NCBI GenBank assembly: GCA_003212925.1
Contig: QCOL01000003.1
Span: 26,776 to 90,775 of the forward strand
Source: Pelagibacteraceae bacterium AG-430-P08
GTDB taxonomy: Bacteria; Pseudomonadota; Alphaproteobacteria; Pelagibacterales; Pelagibacteraceae
Length of the DNA: 64,000 nucleotides
Reading direction: 5' to 3'
Part shown: one piece after another, positions 30,306 to 39,217 of the stretch
Position numbering within the stretch: position 1 is the first letter of the stretch
Layout: each line of letters starts with the position of its first letter
Notes under the pieces: generated by a model
The model's input: only the letters and a program-made list of their open reading frames with translations
Told to the model about the DNA's origin: nothing
Databases searched by the model: none
Made by a program: the position numbers and the translations under genes

Positions 30306-31312
30306 AAGTTATGTCCAAGATTTTCAATTTCAATTAAATCTTTAAATTTGTCTAAAATATCAGTTTTAAAATTGTAAATATTTTCCTTTTTTATTAAGCA
30401 CCTTAATTTTGCGGACCTAGAAGGAGGGTTTTCTTTAAGCTCTAGAGTCGATGGCACTATTGGCTTTTTTTGATGTAATTTAAATAAGATTTCCTCGTGT
30501 ATTTTATCAGGTTGGTATCTAGATACACTTTTATGTTCTGAAAGACTTCTAAAGAAATATTTTACAATTTTATCTTCTAAAGAATGAAAAGTTACAATAA
30601 CCAAAAGACCATCCTTTTTTAAAACCTTAGCTGCATGTATCATTCCATAAATTAGCTCACTTATTTCCTTATTAACAAAAATTCTTAATGCCTGAAAAAC
30701 TTTAGTTGCAGAGTGAATTTTTTTATTATTTCCTTTTTTTGATTTTTCAATAATTTTTACTAAATGAGGGGTATCTATTTCTTTTAACAATCTATCTTTA
30801 AGAATATTCTTAACGATTAGTTTTGAATCTCTTTCGTCACCAAAAAATTTAAAAATTTTAATAAGACTTTTTCCATCTAATTTATTTATTGCTTCTTTAG
30901 CTGAAAATTCGTTTAAACCCATCCTCATATCCAACGATCCTCCAGAATTAAAAGACAATCCTTTTTTTGGATCTTTAACCTGTGTAAATGAATAACCTAA
31001 ATCAAATAATATACCTCTAACATTTTCATTTTTGAGTTTTAAATTTCCTAATTTACTAAAATTTAAATTCTTAAAGGTAAATCGGTCTGGAAATTCTTTT
31101 TCAATTTTTTTTGCAATTTTTAAACTTTCAGAGTCTCTATCAAACCCAATCACTTTGTTGTTTTTGTTCTTAAGAATTTCTCGAGTGTAACCACCTTGAC
31201 CAAAGGTACAATCAATAAATGTGCCACCATATTGAGGGGTAATAATGCTAATAATTTCTTTTAGCAGTACTGGATAATGTTTTGTTTTATCCTGTACTAT
31301 GGTGGCTTCCAT
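30302..31312 (-). CDS. rsmH: 16S rRNA m4C1402 methyltransferase RsmH (MraW)
   Basis: [44 protein letters not shown]. Confidence 0.95.
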   Translation of the reverse strand: MEATIVQDKTKHYPVLLKEIISIITPQYGGTFIDCTFGQGGYTREILKNKNNKVIGFDRDSESLKIAKKIEKEFPDRFTFKNLNFSKLGNLKLKNENVRGILFDLGYSFTQVKDPKKGLSFNSGGSLDMRMGLNEFSAKEAINKLDGKSLIKIFKFFGDERDSKLIVKNILKDRLLKEIDTPHLVKIIEKSKKGNNKKIHSATKVFQALRIFVNKEISELIYGMIHAAKVLKKDGLLVIVTFHSLEDKIVKYFFRSLSEHKSVSRYQPDKIHEEILFKLHQKKPIVPSTLELKENPPSRSAKLRCLIKKENIYNFKTDILDKFKDLIEIENLGHNL

Positions 31313-31330
31313 TTATTTTTACGAAGACCA

Positions 31331-32797
31331 TTAATTTTTTTGTCTTCTTAAAAATGCTGGTATCTCTAAATCATCTTCTTGGTCCTCATTTTCTTGGGAC
31401 AAAAGATTTTCTGTTGAAGATGTTTCTTCTTGAGAACTAAATAAGTCTGGCGCATTCCTGTCCACTCCAAACTCTTTTAAATCATCTTTTATTTCATTTT
31501 CTTGAGGTGTCTCATCGACAGCTTCTCTAGTGAAAGAACTTTCCTCATCTTCTTTAGTGTTTTCAACTAAACTTTCAACTTGTTGATTTTTTAATAATTC
31601 TTCATGATATTGATTATTTATTTGATCAATATTCTCAGTTGAAAGAGTTTCACTAACATTTTCAGTTGAAATTTCATTTTCTAATTTTAAAGCATTAGCA
31701 CCACTTGAAATAGGTGTACTAGTTGAAAAATTAAAAGCAGTATTAGATCCTAAATTTGAAAAATCAGAATATCCAGGATTTCTATTTTGTATCCTGTGTA
31801 CCATATTTATAACTGATTTTGTTTCAGGTTGTTGTCCATCTAAAGCAGTTGCAACAATTGATACTCTTATTTTACCTTCAAGAGATGGGTCAGTAATTGC
31901 ACCTATAATTACTTCAGCATCAGCCTCAACCTCAGATCTTATTTTGTTAACTACTTCATCAACTTCAAATAATTTAAGATCTTTACCACCCGTAATATTG
32001 ACAAGTAATCCCCTCGCGCCCTTCAGAGTATAGTCATCAATTAAAGGATTGCTAATTGCCATTTCTGTAGCTTTCATAGATCTGCCTTCACCCTCAGCTT
32101 CTCCAGTTCCCATCATAGCTTTACCCATTGAGGCCATAACTGTTTCAACATCAGCAAAATCTAAATTAATTATTCCTGGTCTTACCATTAAATCAGTAAC
32201 ACTTTGTACACCATGCATTAAAACATTATTTGAAAGATTAAATGATTCTTCAAAAGTAGTTTGTTCATTTGCTATTTTAAATAAATTTTGATTGGGAATT
32301 ACAATAATAGTATCTACATGTTTTCTTAACTCCTCAAGACCAATCTGAGCTCTTCTCATTCTTGACGGGCCTTCATATAAAAACGGTAGTGTCACTACTC
32401 CAACAGTCAAAATATTTAACTCTTTTGCAGCTCTTGCAATTACATGTGCAGCACCAGTTCCTGTTCCACCACCCATCCCAGCAGCTATAAAAACCATGTT
32501 TGCACCTTGTAAAACATTAATGATATCATTTAAAGATTCATCAGCTGCAGCTTGACCTATATCAATTTTTGCACCTGCACCAAGACCTTTAGTTAAATTC
32601 AAACCAATTTGAATTTTTGATTTTGCTTTACTGTGTTTTAAATCTTGTGCGTCAGTATTAACAGCAATGAATTCGACACCTTGCATTCCATTTTCAATCA
32701 TTTCATTTATTGCATTTCCACCTGCTCCACCTACTCCCATTACCAAAAGTCTTGGTTGTAACTCTCTAATCTCTGGAGTTTTAAAGTTAATTGTCAT
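31331..32797 (-). CDS. ftsZ: Cell division GTPase FtsZ
   Basis: GVGGAGGNAINEM; GGGTGTGAAHVIA tubulin signature; C-terminal LEIPAFLRRQ peptide. Confidence 0.97.
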   Translation of the reverse strand: MTINFKTPEIRELQPRLLVMGVGGAGGNAINEMIENGMQGVEFIAVNTDAQDLKHSKAKSKIQIGLNLTKGLGAGAKIDIGQAAADESLNDIINVLQGANMVFIAAGMGGGTGTGAAHVIARAAKELNILTVGVVTLPFLYEGPSRMRRAQIGLEELRKHVDTIIVIPNQNLFKIANEQTTFEESFNLSNNVLMHGVQSVTDLMVRPGIINLDFADVETVMASMGKAMMGTGEAEGEGRSMKATEMAISNPLIDDYTLKGARGLLVNITGGKDLKLFEVDEVVNKIRSEVEADAEVIIGAITDPSLEGKIRVSIVATALDGQQPETKSVINMVHRIQNRNPGYSDFSNLGSNTAFNFSTSTPISSGANALKLENEISTENVSETLSTENIDQINNQYHEELLKNQQVESLVENTKEDEESSFTREAVDETPQENEIKDDLKEFGVDRNAPDLFSSQEETSSTENLLSQENEDQEDDLEIPAFLRRQKN

Positions 32798-32828
32798 TTT
32801 GTTATCCCCTCTTTTTTTATTTATTTAG

Positions 32829-33272
32829 TTAACTCTCCCATTTAAGACTTGCACGACTTAAATTTGCTTTTTTTCTTGCAGTGACCTTAAATTTTTCAAA
32901 AATTGTTGGTTCCCATATCTGAAAAGTCTTGCCTTGACCAACAAACACCATGCTATTTTTAATTTTTGCATGTTTTAGTAATTTTGGTGTAAGTGAAATT
33001 CTTCCTTCACCATCGAATTGTAAATTAATGCTTTCTGACAATATCGATGTAGCAAAATAATCTCTTTTCTCCTCAAAAGGATTTAGAGAATCTATTGAAT
33101 TTGAAATTTTTTCAACTCTATCTTGTGGCCACGCCTCTATTGATTGATTATTAAATGAGGGATAACAAATTACTCCATTGTATCCTAAGTTAGATAAATA
33201 AGATCTAAAGCTTGCTGGCACCGACACCCTTCCTTTTTTGTCTATTTTGTTCTCGTAGGTTGATAAAAACAT
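32829..33272 (-). CDS. mraZ: MraZ transcriptional regulator
   Basis: SpoVT/AbrB-like; KIDKKGRVSVPASFR; FDGEGRISLTPKLLKHA. Confidence 0.92.
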   Translation of the reverse strand: MFLSTYENKIDKKGRVSVPASFRSYLSNLGYNGVICYPSFNNQSIEAWPQDRVEKISNSIDSLNPFEEKRDYFATSILSESINLQFDGEGRISLTPKLLKHAKIKNSMVFVGQGKTFQIWEPTIFEKFKVTARKKANLSRASLKWES

Positions 33273-33290
33273 AAACCATAAAATCCTTTA

Positions 33291-33326
33291 TTCCCGTATA
33301 ATGGGAATATATGGGATAATATGGGT
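33291..33326. promoter_or_regulatory. Candidate MraZ operator: three TGGG boxes at 10-bp spacing
   Basis: TGGGA (33302-33306), TGGGA (33312-33316), TGGGT (33322-33326), each separated by 5 nt; an upstream TTCCC makes TTCCC...GGGAA; ~30 nt from the mraZ start. Confidence 0.7.
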
Positions 33327-33421
33327 TTTTAAGCTTGGTGTCAATACATACAATTAAAGGTTTAAATAAGCAAATTCGAATATCTATATAATAAATTGTT
33401 GATAATTAAATTTAGGAAAGT

Positions 33422-33778
33422 CTGCCAGATAAACTATAAGCCGGGTTCTGTCATTTAAACCTATCATTTCTCTAGGTTTGAAATCTCTTCCAAACTCAAG
33501 CGACTAACCCAGGTGACTAGCCAAGGATGGCTTTTAGTTTTTCAACATTGTCACCTCTATTTAGTCTTGCTCCCAGTGGGGTTTTCCAGCGTTCATTGTT
33601 ACCAATAGAACCGGTGTGCTCTTACCACACCTTTTCACCCTTGCCATGTTATGGCGGTTTATTTTCTGTGGCACTATCCCTAGGGTTGCCCCCGCCAGGT
33701 GTTACCTGGCACTGTATCCTTGCGGAGCCCGGACTTTCCTCTTTAAGTTATTAAAGCGATAAGTCATTTATCTGGCAA
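33422..33778 (-). ncRNA. rnpB: RNase P RNA (bacterial class A)
   Basis: On the minus strand: P1 5' GCCAGATAAA pairs with 3' TTTATCTGGC; GAGGAAAGTCCGGGCTCC and GAACCCGGCTTATAG signatures. Confidence 0.93.
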
Positions 33779-33820
33779 TATCAATGTATTACTTAATCAA
33801 ATTTTTTCAACAATAATTAA

Positions 33821-34552
33821 TTAGGAATTCAGCAAATTTTTACTCAAAATTAGGCATTCTTGGTCACAAATTCCATTTACTAGACTCTGTCGAAACCTTC
33901 GCTGGAAAGCTTTGATTAAAAATTTTTTTTTACTTACGGGGCCTCTTGATTGAACTTTTGCATAACCGATTTTATGAAGATTAATAAAAAATTTATTTTT
34001 ATCTGATGATTTAATTCTTTTAAATCTGTACTTTTCAAGTTTTTTTTGATCAAGTTTATGCCAATGCGCAAGTTTAAGTTTTGCCAATTCTTTCCAAGGA
34101 AATTTTTCGCCTGGATCTTTTTTACGATTTGGAGCAATATCTGAATGTCCTAATATATTCTTAAGATTTATTTTGTATTTTTTTATTAAAAATCTTAAAA
34201 GTTTTTTTAAAGAATTTATTTGCATGTTGGAAAATTTCTCATAAAAATTTTCATGGCCAGAATTTTGTATTTCAATACCAATTGAGTATCGATTTAAAGA
34301 TTGAATATTTTTCCAATTAGATTTTCCTGCATGCCAAGCCTCGTAAAGGTCTGGCACTAAATTGATTATTTTTCCATTTCTTTTTATAAAGTAATGAGCG
34401 CTTACTTTTGATTTGAGATCAGTCAGTTTATCTAAAGCTAACAGCTCATTTTTCATTCCTGTGTAATGGATGATTATATATTTAATGTTTTTTTTTTGTC
34501 TTTTAGGAATATTAAAATTTGGAGAATAATTTGTTGTTATTTTAAGCCACAT
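33821..34552 (-). CDS. N-acetylmuramoyl-L-alanine amidase, AmpD-like
   Basis: IIIHYTGM; EAWHAGKSNW; GHSDIAPNRKKDPGEKFPW; C-terminal peptidoglycan-binding-like region. Confidence 0.85.
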   Translation of the reverse strand: MWLKITTNYSPNFNIPKRQKKNIKYIIIHYTGMKNELLALDKLTDLKSKVSAHYFIKRNGKIINLVPDLYEAWHAGKSNWKNIQSLNRYSIGIEIQNSGHENFYEKFSNMQINSLKKLLRFLIKKYKINLKNILGHSDIAPNRKKDPGEKFPWKELAKLKLAHWHKLDQKKLEKYRFKRIKSSDKNKFFINLHKIGYAKVQSRGPVSKKKFLIKAFQRRFRQSLVNGICDQECLILSKNLLNS

Positions 34553-34617
34553 TTAAGCTATAATTTTGATTAATTCTTATTTTATTTTGTTTCTCATTGT
34601 AATATACAGGATCAACA

Positions 34618-35406
34618 ATGATTAAGAAAATTATAGTTATAATAATTACAACCTTTGCGTTAGTTTCAAATTTACACGCTGGTTCAGACGGTGAATTAAT
34701 TTTAAAAAAAAATGAACCATCTGAGATAAAAGACTGTTCAGAAACTTTTAATAAAGCTTCTTTTGCACTCAATCAAGGATTAGACAAAGTGATATTTAAA
34801 CCAGTAGCAAGCGTTTACAGATTAATGCCTTCGCCAATAAAAACTGGAGTAAGTAATTCATTAAATAATCTTGGCAATTTAGTTACGATTCCAAATAATC
34901 TTTTACAAGGTGAGTTTGCTTTGGCAGGGATAAATTCTGGAAGATTTGTAATAAATACTACAATTGGAATTTTAGGTTTATTCGATGTTGCATCATATCT
35001 CGGATTTGAAGAATACACAAAAGAAGATTATGGACAAAGCCTTGCTGTGCATGGAGTGGGGCCAGGATGCTATTTGGTGCTCCCAGTGTTAGGACCTAGC
35101 ACTGCTAGAGATACTGTTGCTTCGCTAGCTAACTTTTTTGGTGGTGATGCTTGGTATAATGTAACTGTAAAAAATGACACTCATTACTTTAGGGATGTAG
35201 ATTATTATTCATCTAAAGTTACAAGTGGAATTGATTTTAGAGCTAAAAACTTCGACTCAATTGAAAATCTTGAAAAAAACTCACTTGATTTTTATGCATC
35301 TGTAAAAAGTCTTTATTTACAGGATAGACAACAAAGAATTTTGAATAGTCAAAAAATTATTGAAACTCAAGATGATAGTGATTGGGAAGAAATAGAAACA
35401 CAATAA
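34618..35406 (+). CDS. mlaA: MlaA (VacJ) family outer-membrane lipid-asymmetry protein
   Basis: GINSGRFVINTTIGILGLFDVASYLGF; EDYGQSLAVHGVGPGCYLVLPVLGPSTARD. Confidence 0.92.
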   Translation: MIKKIIVIIITTFALVSNLHAGSDGELILKKNEPSEIKDCSETFNKASFALNQGLDKVIFKPVASVYRLMPSPIKTGVSNSLNNLGNLVTIPNNLLQGEFALAGINSGRFVINTTIGILGLFDVASYLGFEEYTKEDYGQSLAVHGVGPGCYLVLPVLGPSTARDTVASLANFFGGDAWYNVTVKNDTHYFRDVDYYSSKVTSGIDFRAKNFDSIENLEKNSLDFYASVKSLYLQDRQQRILNSQKIIETQDDSDWEEIETQ

Positions 35407-35418
35407 TTTCATTACTTA

Positions 35419-36009
35419 ATGATGAAAAAAAAATTGTTAATATTTTTGATTGTTTTTTTTTCAATAACATTCAATTCATTTTCTATAGAGCCTGATATTT
35501 TTGTACAATCCACTGTAAATAGAGCATCTAAATTACTTGGGGAAAATATTTCAAAAAATGAAAAGATTGAGAAATTAAAGGAAATTGCAAAAGAAACTGT
35601 GGATATCAGAGGTATTGGATTTTATACACTTGGAAAGAAAAGAAAATCTTTAAATGAACAAGAAAAAAAAAAGTATTCTGAATTGTTTGAGGAATATTTT
35701 TTAAAAAGTTTTTCAAGCAGATTGGCGGAGTATACTAATCCAGAAATTGATGTCCAAAGTAAAGAAAAACTTAACGAAAATTACACTATCGTAAATAGTA
35801 TCTTAAAAGCTACTAATGAAAGACCAGAGATAAAAATTGATTGGCGAATATATACTAAAAATCCAGAAAATCCTTTAATCAGAGATTTAATAATAGAGGG
35901 CTTAAGTTTAGCAAGAACTCAAAAAGAAGAATTTGCCTCCGTTTTAAATTCAAATGATGATGACATTGAAGCTTTATTTAAAGTTTTAAAAGAATTTTCA
36001 CAAAATTAA
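35419..36009 (+). CDS. mlaC: MlaC-family phospholipid-binding protein
   Basis: Signal peptide; ETVDIRGIGFYTLGKKRKSLNEQEKKKYSELFEEYFLKSFSSRLAEY; next to mlaA. Confidence 0.85.
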   Translation: MMKKKLLIFLIVFFSITFNSFSIEPDIFVQSTVNRASKLLGENISKNEKIEKLKEIAKETVDIRGIGFYTLGKKRKSLNEQEKKKYSELFEEYFLKSFSSRLAEYTNPEIDVQSKEKLNENYTIVNSILKATNERPEIKIDWRIYTKNPENPLIRDLIIEGLSLARTQKEEFASVLNSNDDDIEALFKVLKEFSQN

Positions 36010-36020
36010 AACCAATGAGA

Positions 36021-36097
36021 TGGTGGGCCCGCCAGGACTCGAACCTGGGACCAATACATTATGAGTGTACTGCTCTAACCAACTGAGCTACAGGCCC
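36021..36097 (-). tRNA. tRNA with CAU anticodon (probably Ile2, possibly elongator Met)
   Basis: GGGCCTGTAGCTCAGTTGGTTAGAGCAGTACACTCATAATGTATTGGTCCCAGGTTCGAGTCCTGGCGGGCCCACCA; cloverleaf with anticodon loop CTCATAA and encoded CCA. Confidence 0.9.
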
Positions 36098-36220
36098 TAC
36101 TAATTGTATGAGTAAATACTATACCTTTTAAAGTTTAATAAGAACATCTTTATTTGTGTGCTCTTTTGATGTTGCTTTATTAAAATTGGCAATATTTAAT
36201 AAAGTTCACTAAAATTATTT

Positions 36221-37297
36221 ATGAAAGTATTTTTTGATTATGCGATATTTACACTTCAGCGATTTGGTGGGATATCAAATTATATCGTAAACTTAGTAGA
36301 AAATTTTTCAGATGAAGTTGACCCATTAATTATTTCACTATTTTATAAAAATCATTATCTAAAAAATAGTAATTTTGCAGATAAATTAATCTCCTATAAT
36401 AGGGTTGGTTCTTTGATAAAATATGTCAATAAAGTCAATAAAATATATTTTGATTATAAATTAAAGAATAAAAATCCAGATATAATACACTTAACGTATT
36501 ATAGTGAAAAAAATTTTTATGCTTCAAAGGCAAAAAAAGTAATTACGGAATATGATTTAATAAAAGAAAAATTTTATGCTGAAAAATATCAAGATCAAAT
36601 TAAATATAAAAAAAAATTATTTGAAGAAATTGACCAAATAATTTGCATTTCCAACAATACAAAAAAAGATCTTCAAAATAAGTATTCAATAAATGCTTCT
36701 AAGATTTCAGTTGTTCATTTGGCTGTTAACAAAAATAAGAATGTTAGAGAAAGATTTTTAAATATAAGACCCTTTATACTTTATGTTGGTTCAAGGCAAA
36801 GATATAAGAATTTTATAAATGCAATCAAGGCTTATGCGAGATCAAATAAAATTAAATTAGATTTTGATTTTGTTTGTTTTGGAGGTGGAAATTTTTCAAA
36901 AGCCGAAGAAGAATTGTTTAAGAGTCTCTCATTAGACAGAAGAAGAATTTATTACTTTGAGGGAGATCAATTAGATTTAAATTATTTTTACCAAAAAGCT
37001 CGAATATTTATTTTCCCTTCATTGTACGAGGGATTTGGCATACCACTTTTAGAAGCAATGAATATGGAATGCCCAGTCATATGTAGTGATACAAGTTGTT
37101 TTCCCGAAATAGTCAATGATGCAGCAATATTATTCGACCCAACAGATATAGGGTCTCTAGAATTTAAAATGGAAAAATTGATCTATGACGATCAATTATT
37201 ATTAAATTTAAAAAAAAAGGGTAACGACAATCTAAATAATTATAGTTGGAAAAAATGTGCATACGAAACAGAAAAATTATATAAGAAGATTATTTAG
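36221..37297 (+). CDS. GT4-type glycosyltransferase
   Basis: GGISNYIVNL N terminus; FPSLYEGFGIPLLEAMNMECPVICSDTSCFPEI. Confidence 0.88.
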   Translation: MKVFFDYAIFTLQRFGGISNYIVNLVENFSDEVDPLIISLFYKNHYLKNSNFADKLISYNRVGSLIKYVNKVNKIYFDYKLKNKNPDIIHLTYYSEKNFYASKAKKVITEYDLIKEKFYAEKYQDQIKYKKKLFEEIDQIICISNNTKKDLQNKYSINASKISVVHLAVNKNKNVRERFLNIRPFILYVGSRQRYKNFINAIKAYARSNKIKLDFDFVCFGGGNFSKAEEELFKSLSLDRRRIYYFEGDQLDLNYFYQKARIFIFPSLYEGFGIPLLEAMNMECPVICSDTSCFPEIVNDAAILFDPTDIGSLEFKMEKLIYDDQLLLNLKKKGNDNLNNYSWKKCAYETEKLYKKII

Positions 37298-37306
37298 TTA
37301 AAATAT

Positions 37307-38254
37307 ATGAGAAAATATGAATGTCACTCTTTGATTATTGGAGGTTCTGGCCAATTCGGTATTACTTTAAAAAATCAATTAAATAAAAAAAATAAAAAAG
37401 TTATCATTACAACCAGATTTAAAAAATCTACAATTAAAAAAAAAAAATTTGAAGTTGTTGTTCTTGATATCTATAATAAAAAAAAAATTTTTAAGTTAAT
37501 TAAAAAATATGAACCCCAAAATATTTTTTATTTTGCTGGTCAGAGTTCACCGAGTATTTCTTTTGTAAAAAAAAACGAAACAATTAGAAGTAATTATATA
37601 GGATGTAAAAATGTTTTAGAAACTATTTATCAAATTAATAGAAATATTAGTTTTTTTTATGCAGCATCTTCTGAAATTTATGGAAAGATAAATGGAAAAA
37701 TTTCTCTTAAAAGTAAAAAATATCCTGTGAATCCATATGGATTAAGTAAATTAAAAGGATTGAATATAACCAAATTATATAGAGAAAAATATAACTTAAA
37801 AGCATATAACGCAATAATTTTTAATACTGAGTCTGTTTTAAGAAATAAATCTTTTCTTATACCTAAAATATGTATGGCTGCAATTAATGCCTATAAATAT
37901 AATTTGAAAACTGCATTTGGCAATTTAGATATTAAAAGAGAATGGAATTGGTGTGATGATCAGTGTGAATTATTAATCAAATTTCTGAACAAAAAACCCC
38001 AAGATTTTATAATCTCTAACGGAAAATGTTTATCTGCAAAAAAAATGCTTGAGTTTGCTTTCAATTATTTTGATTTAGATTACAAGAAGTATATTTTTAA
38101 AGATAAGAAATTACTTAGACCTGTAGATATAAAAATAAAAAAATCAAAATATGATGAGAGTTTATTAAAAAATAATATAAAAAAGAGAAACTTTATTTAT
38201 GGAAAAAAGATGATTAATTTAATGATTAAGAATTATCTTAAATCTAGTTTTTAA
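37307..38254 (+). CDS. Extended SDR / GDP-mannose 4,6-dehydratase-like nucleotide-sugar enzyme
   Basis: IIGGSGQFG; SSEIYG; NPYGLSK (YxxxK); FGNLDIKREWNWCDDQ like GMD. Confidence 0.75.
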   Translation: MRKYECHSLIIGGSGQFGITLKNQLNKKNKKVIITTRFKKSTIKKKKFEVVVLDIYNKKKIFKLIKKYEPQNIFYFAGQSSPSISFVKKNETIRSNYIGCKNVLETIYQINRNISFFYAASSEIYGKINGKISLKSKKYPVNPYGLSKLKGLNITKLYREKYNLKAYNAIIFNTESVLRNKSFLIPKICMAAINAYKYNLKTAFGNLDIKREWNWCDDQCELLIKFLNKKPQDFIISNGKCLSAKKMLEFAFNYFDLDYKKYIFKDKKLLRPVDIKIKKSKYDESLLKNNIKKRNFIYGKKMINLMIKNYLKSSF

Positions 38255-38273
38255 AGTTTAAAATTTTAAATTT

Positions 38274-39131
38274 ATGAATCGAAGATTAAAAAAACTAAAA
38301 ATATTCAACTTATTTAAAAAATCAAAAAAATTTTCAATTAAGTGGAGTAATTACTTTCAGATCTATGAAAAAATATTTTCAAAATACAGAAACAAAAAAA
38401 TAAAATTTGTAGAGATAGGAGTTGCTAATGGAGGTTCTTTATTTATGTGGCAGAAATTTTTTGGTAAAAATGCCAAAATTATTGGTATTGATCTAAATCC
38501 CAAAGCAAAACAATTAGAAAAGTACGGGTTTAAAATTTATATAGGCAGTCAAAGTGATAAGAAATTTTGGGATGATTTTTATAAAAAAGAGGGAAAAATT
38601 GATTTAATTTTAGACGATGGGGGTCATAAAAACCTACAACAAATTAGTACAGTACATTATTCTTTGCCACATATTAAAGATGGTGGAAAAATTATTGTTG
38701 AGGATACAAGCTTAAGTTATGTGAAAAAAGAATTTAATAATCCATCAAAATATTCATTTATAAATTATGCTAAAAATATAATTGATATCATTCATAGAAG
38801 ATCTCCATTATTAAATAGAAAACTAAATCTTTACGCAAAAAAGATATATTTAGTAGAATTTTTTGAGTCTATAGTAGTTTTTTCTATAGATAATAAAAAA
38901 TGCTTTTTTAATAAAGAAATTAATAATGATGGTAAAAATGATGGTGCAATTGATTACAGGCATAATGAATATTTTAAAGAACTTAAAAATAAGATGGACC
39001 AAAAATATGGTCTTATGCATAAAAGAAGTTTTTTTCGAAAAATTATAAGAAAACTATTGTATAGAAATTTTATGTTTAATGTTTTAGATAATTTTAAATT
39101 AAAAAAAATTTTTAAAGAAATTAACAAATAA
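38274..39131 (+). CDS. Class I SAM methyltransferase (cephalosporin-hydroxylase/sugar methyltransferase-like)
   Basis: FVEIGVANGGSLFMWQKFFGKNAKIIGIDLNP; DLILDDGGHKNLQQ. Confidence 0.7.
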   Translation: MNRRLKKLKIFNLFKKSKKFSIKWSNYFQIYEKIFSKYRNKKIKFVEIGVANGGSLFMWQKFFGKNAKIIGIDLNPKAKQLEKYGFKIYIGSQSDKKFWDDFYKKEGKIDLILDDGGHKNLQQISTVHYSLPHIKDGGKIIVEDTSLSYVKKEFNNPSKYSFINYAKNIIDIIHRRSPLLNRKLNLYAKKIYLVEFFESIVVFSIDNKKCFFNKEINNDGKNDGAIDYRHNEYFKELKNKMDQKYGLMHKRSFFRKIIRKLLYRNFMFNVLDNFKLKKIFKEINK

Positions 39132-39139
39132 ATATTTAA

Positions 39140-39214
39140 TGGTGGGCCGTGTTGGTTACGCTCCAACTACCCCTGCAATGTCAATGCAGTACTCTACTAT
39201 TGAGCTAACGGCCC
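39140..39214 (-). tRNA. tRNA-Val (GAC), with non-canonical D- and T-loops
   Basis: GGGCCGTTAGCTCAATAGTAGAGTACTGCATTGACATTGCAGGGGTAGTTGGAGCGTAACCAACACGGCCCACCA; all four stems pair; anticodon GAC; encoded CCA; T-loop AGCGTAA; D-loop AATAGTA. Confidence 0.85.
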
Positions 39215-39217
39215 AAA

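Noticed and set aside
33527-33754. 75-aa ORF on + strand
   Set aside because: Lies wholly antisense within rnpB (RNase P RNA).
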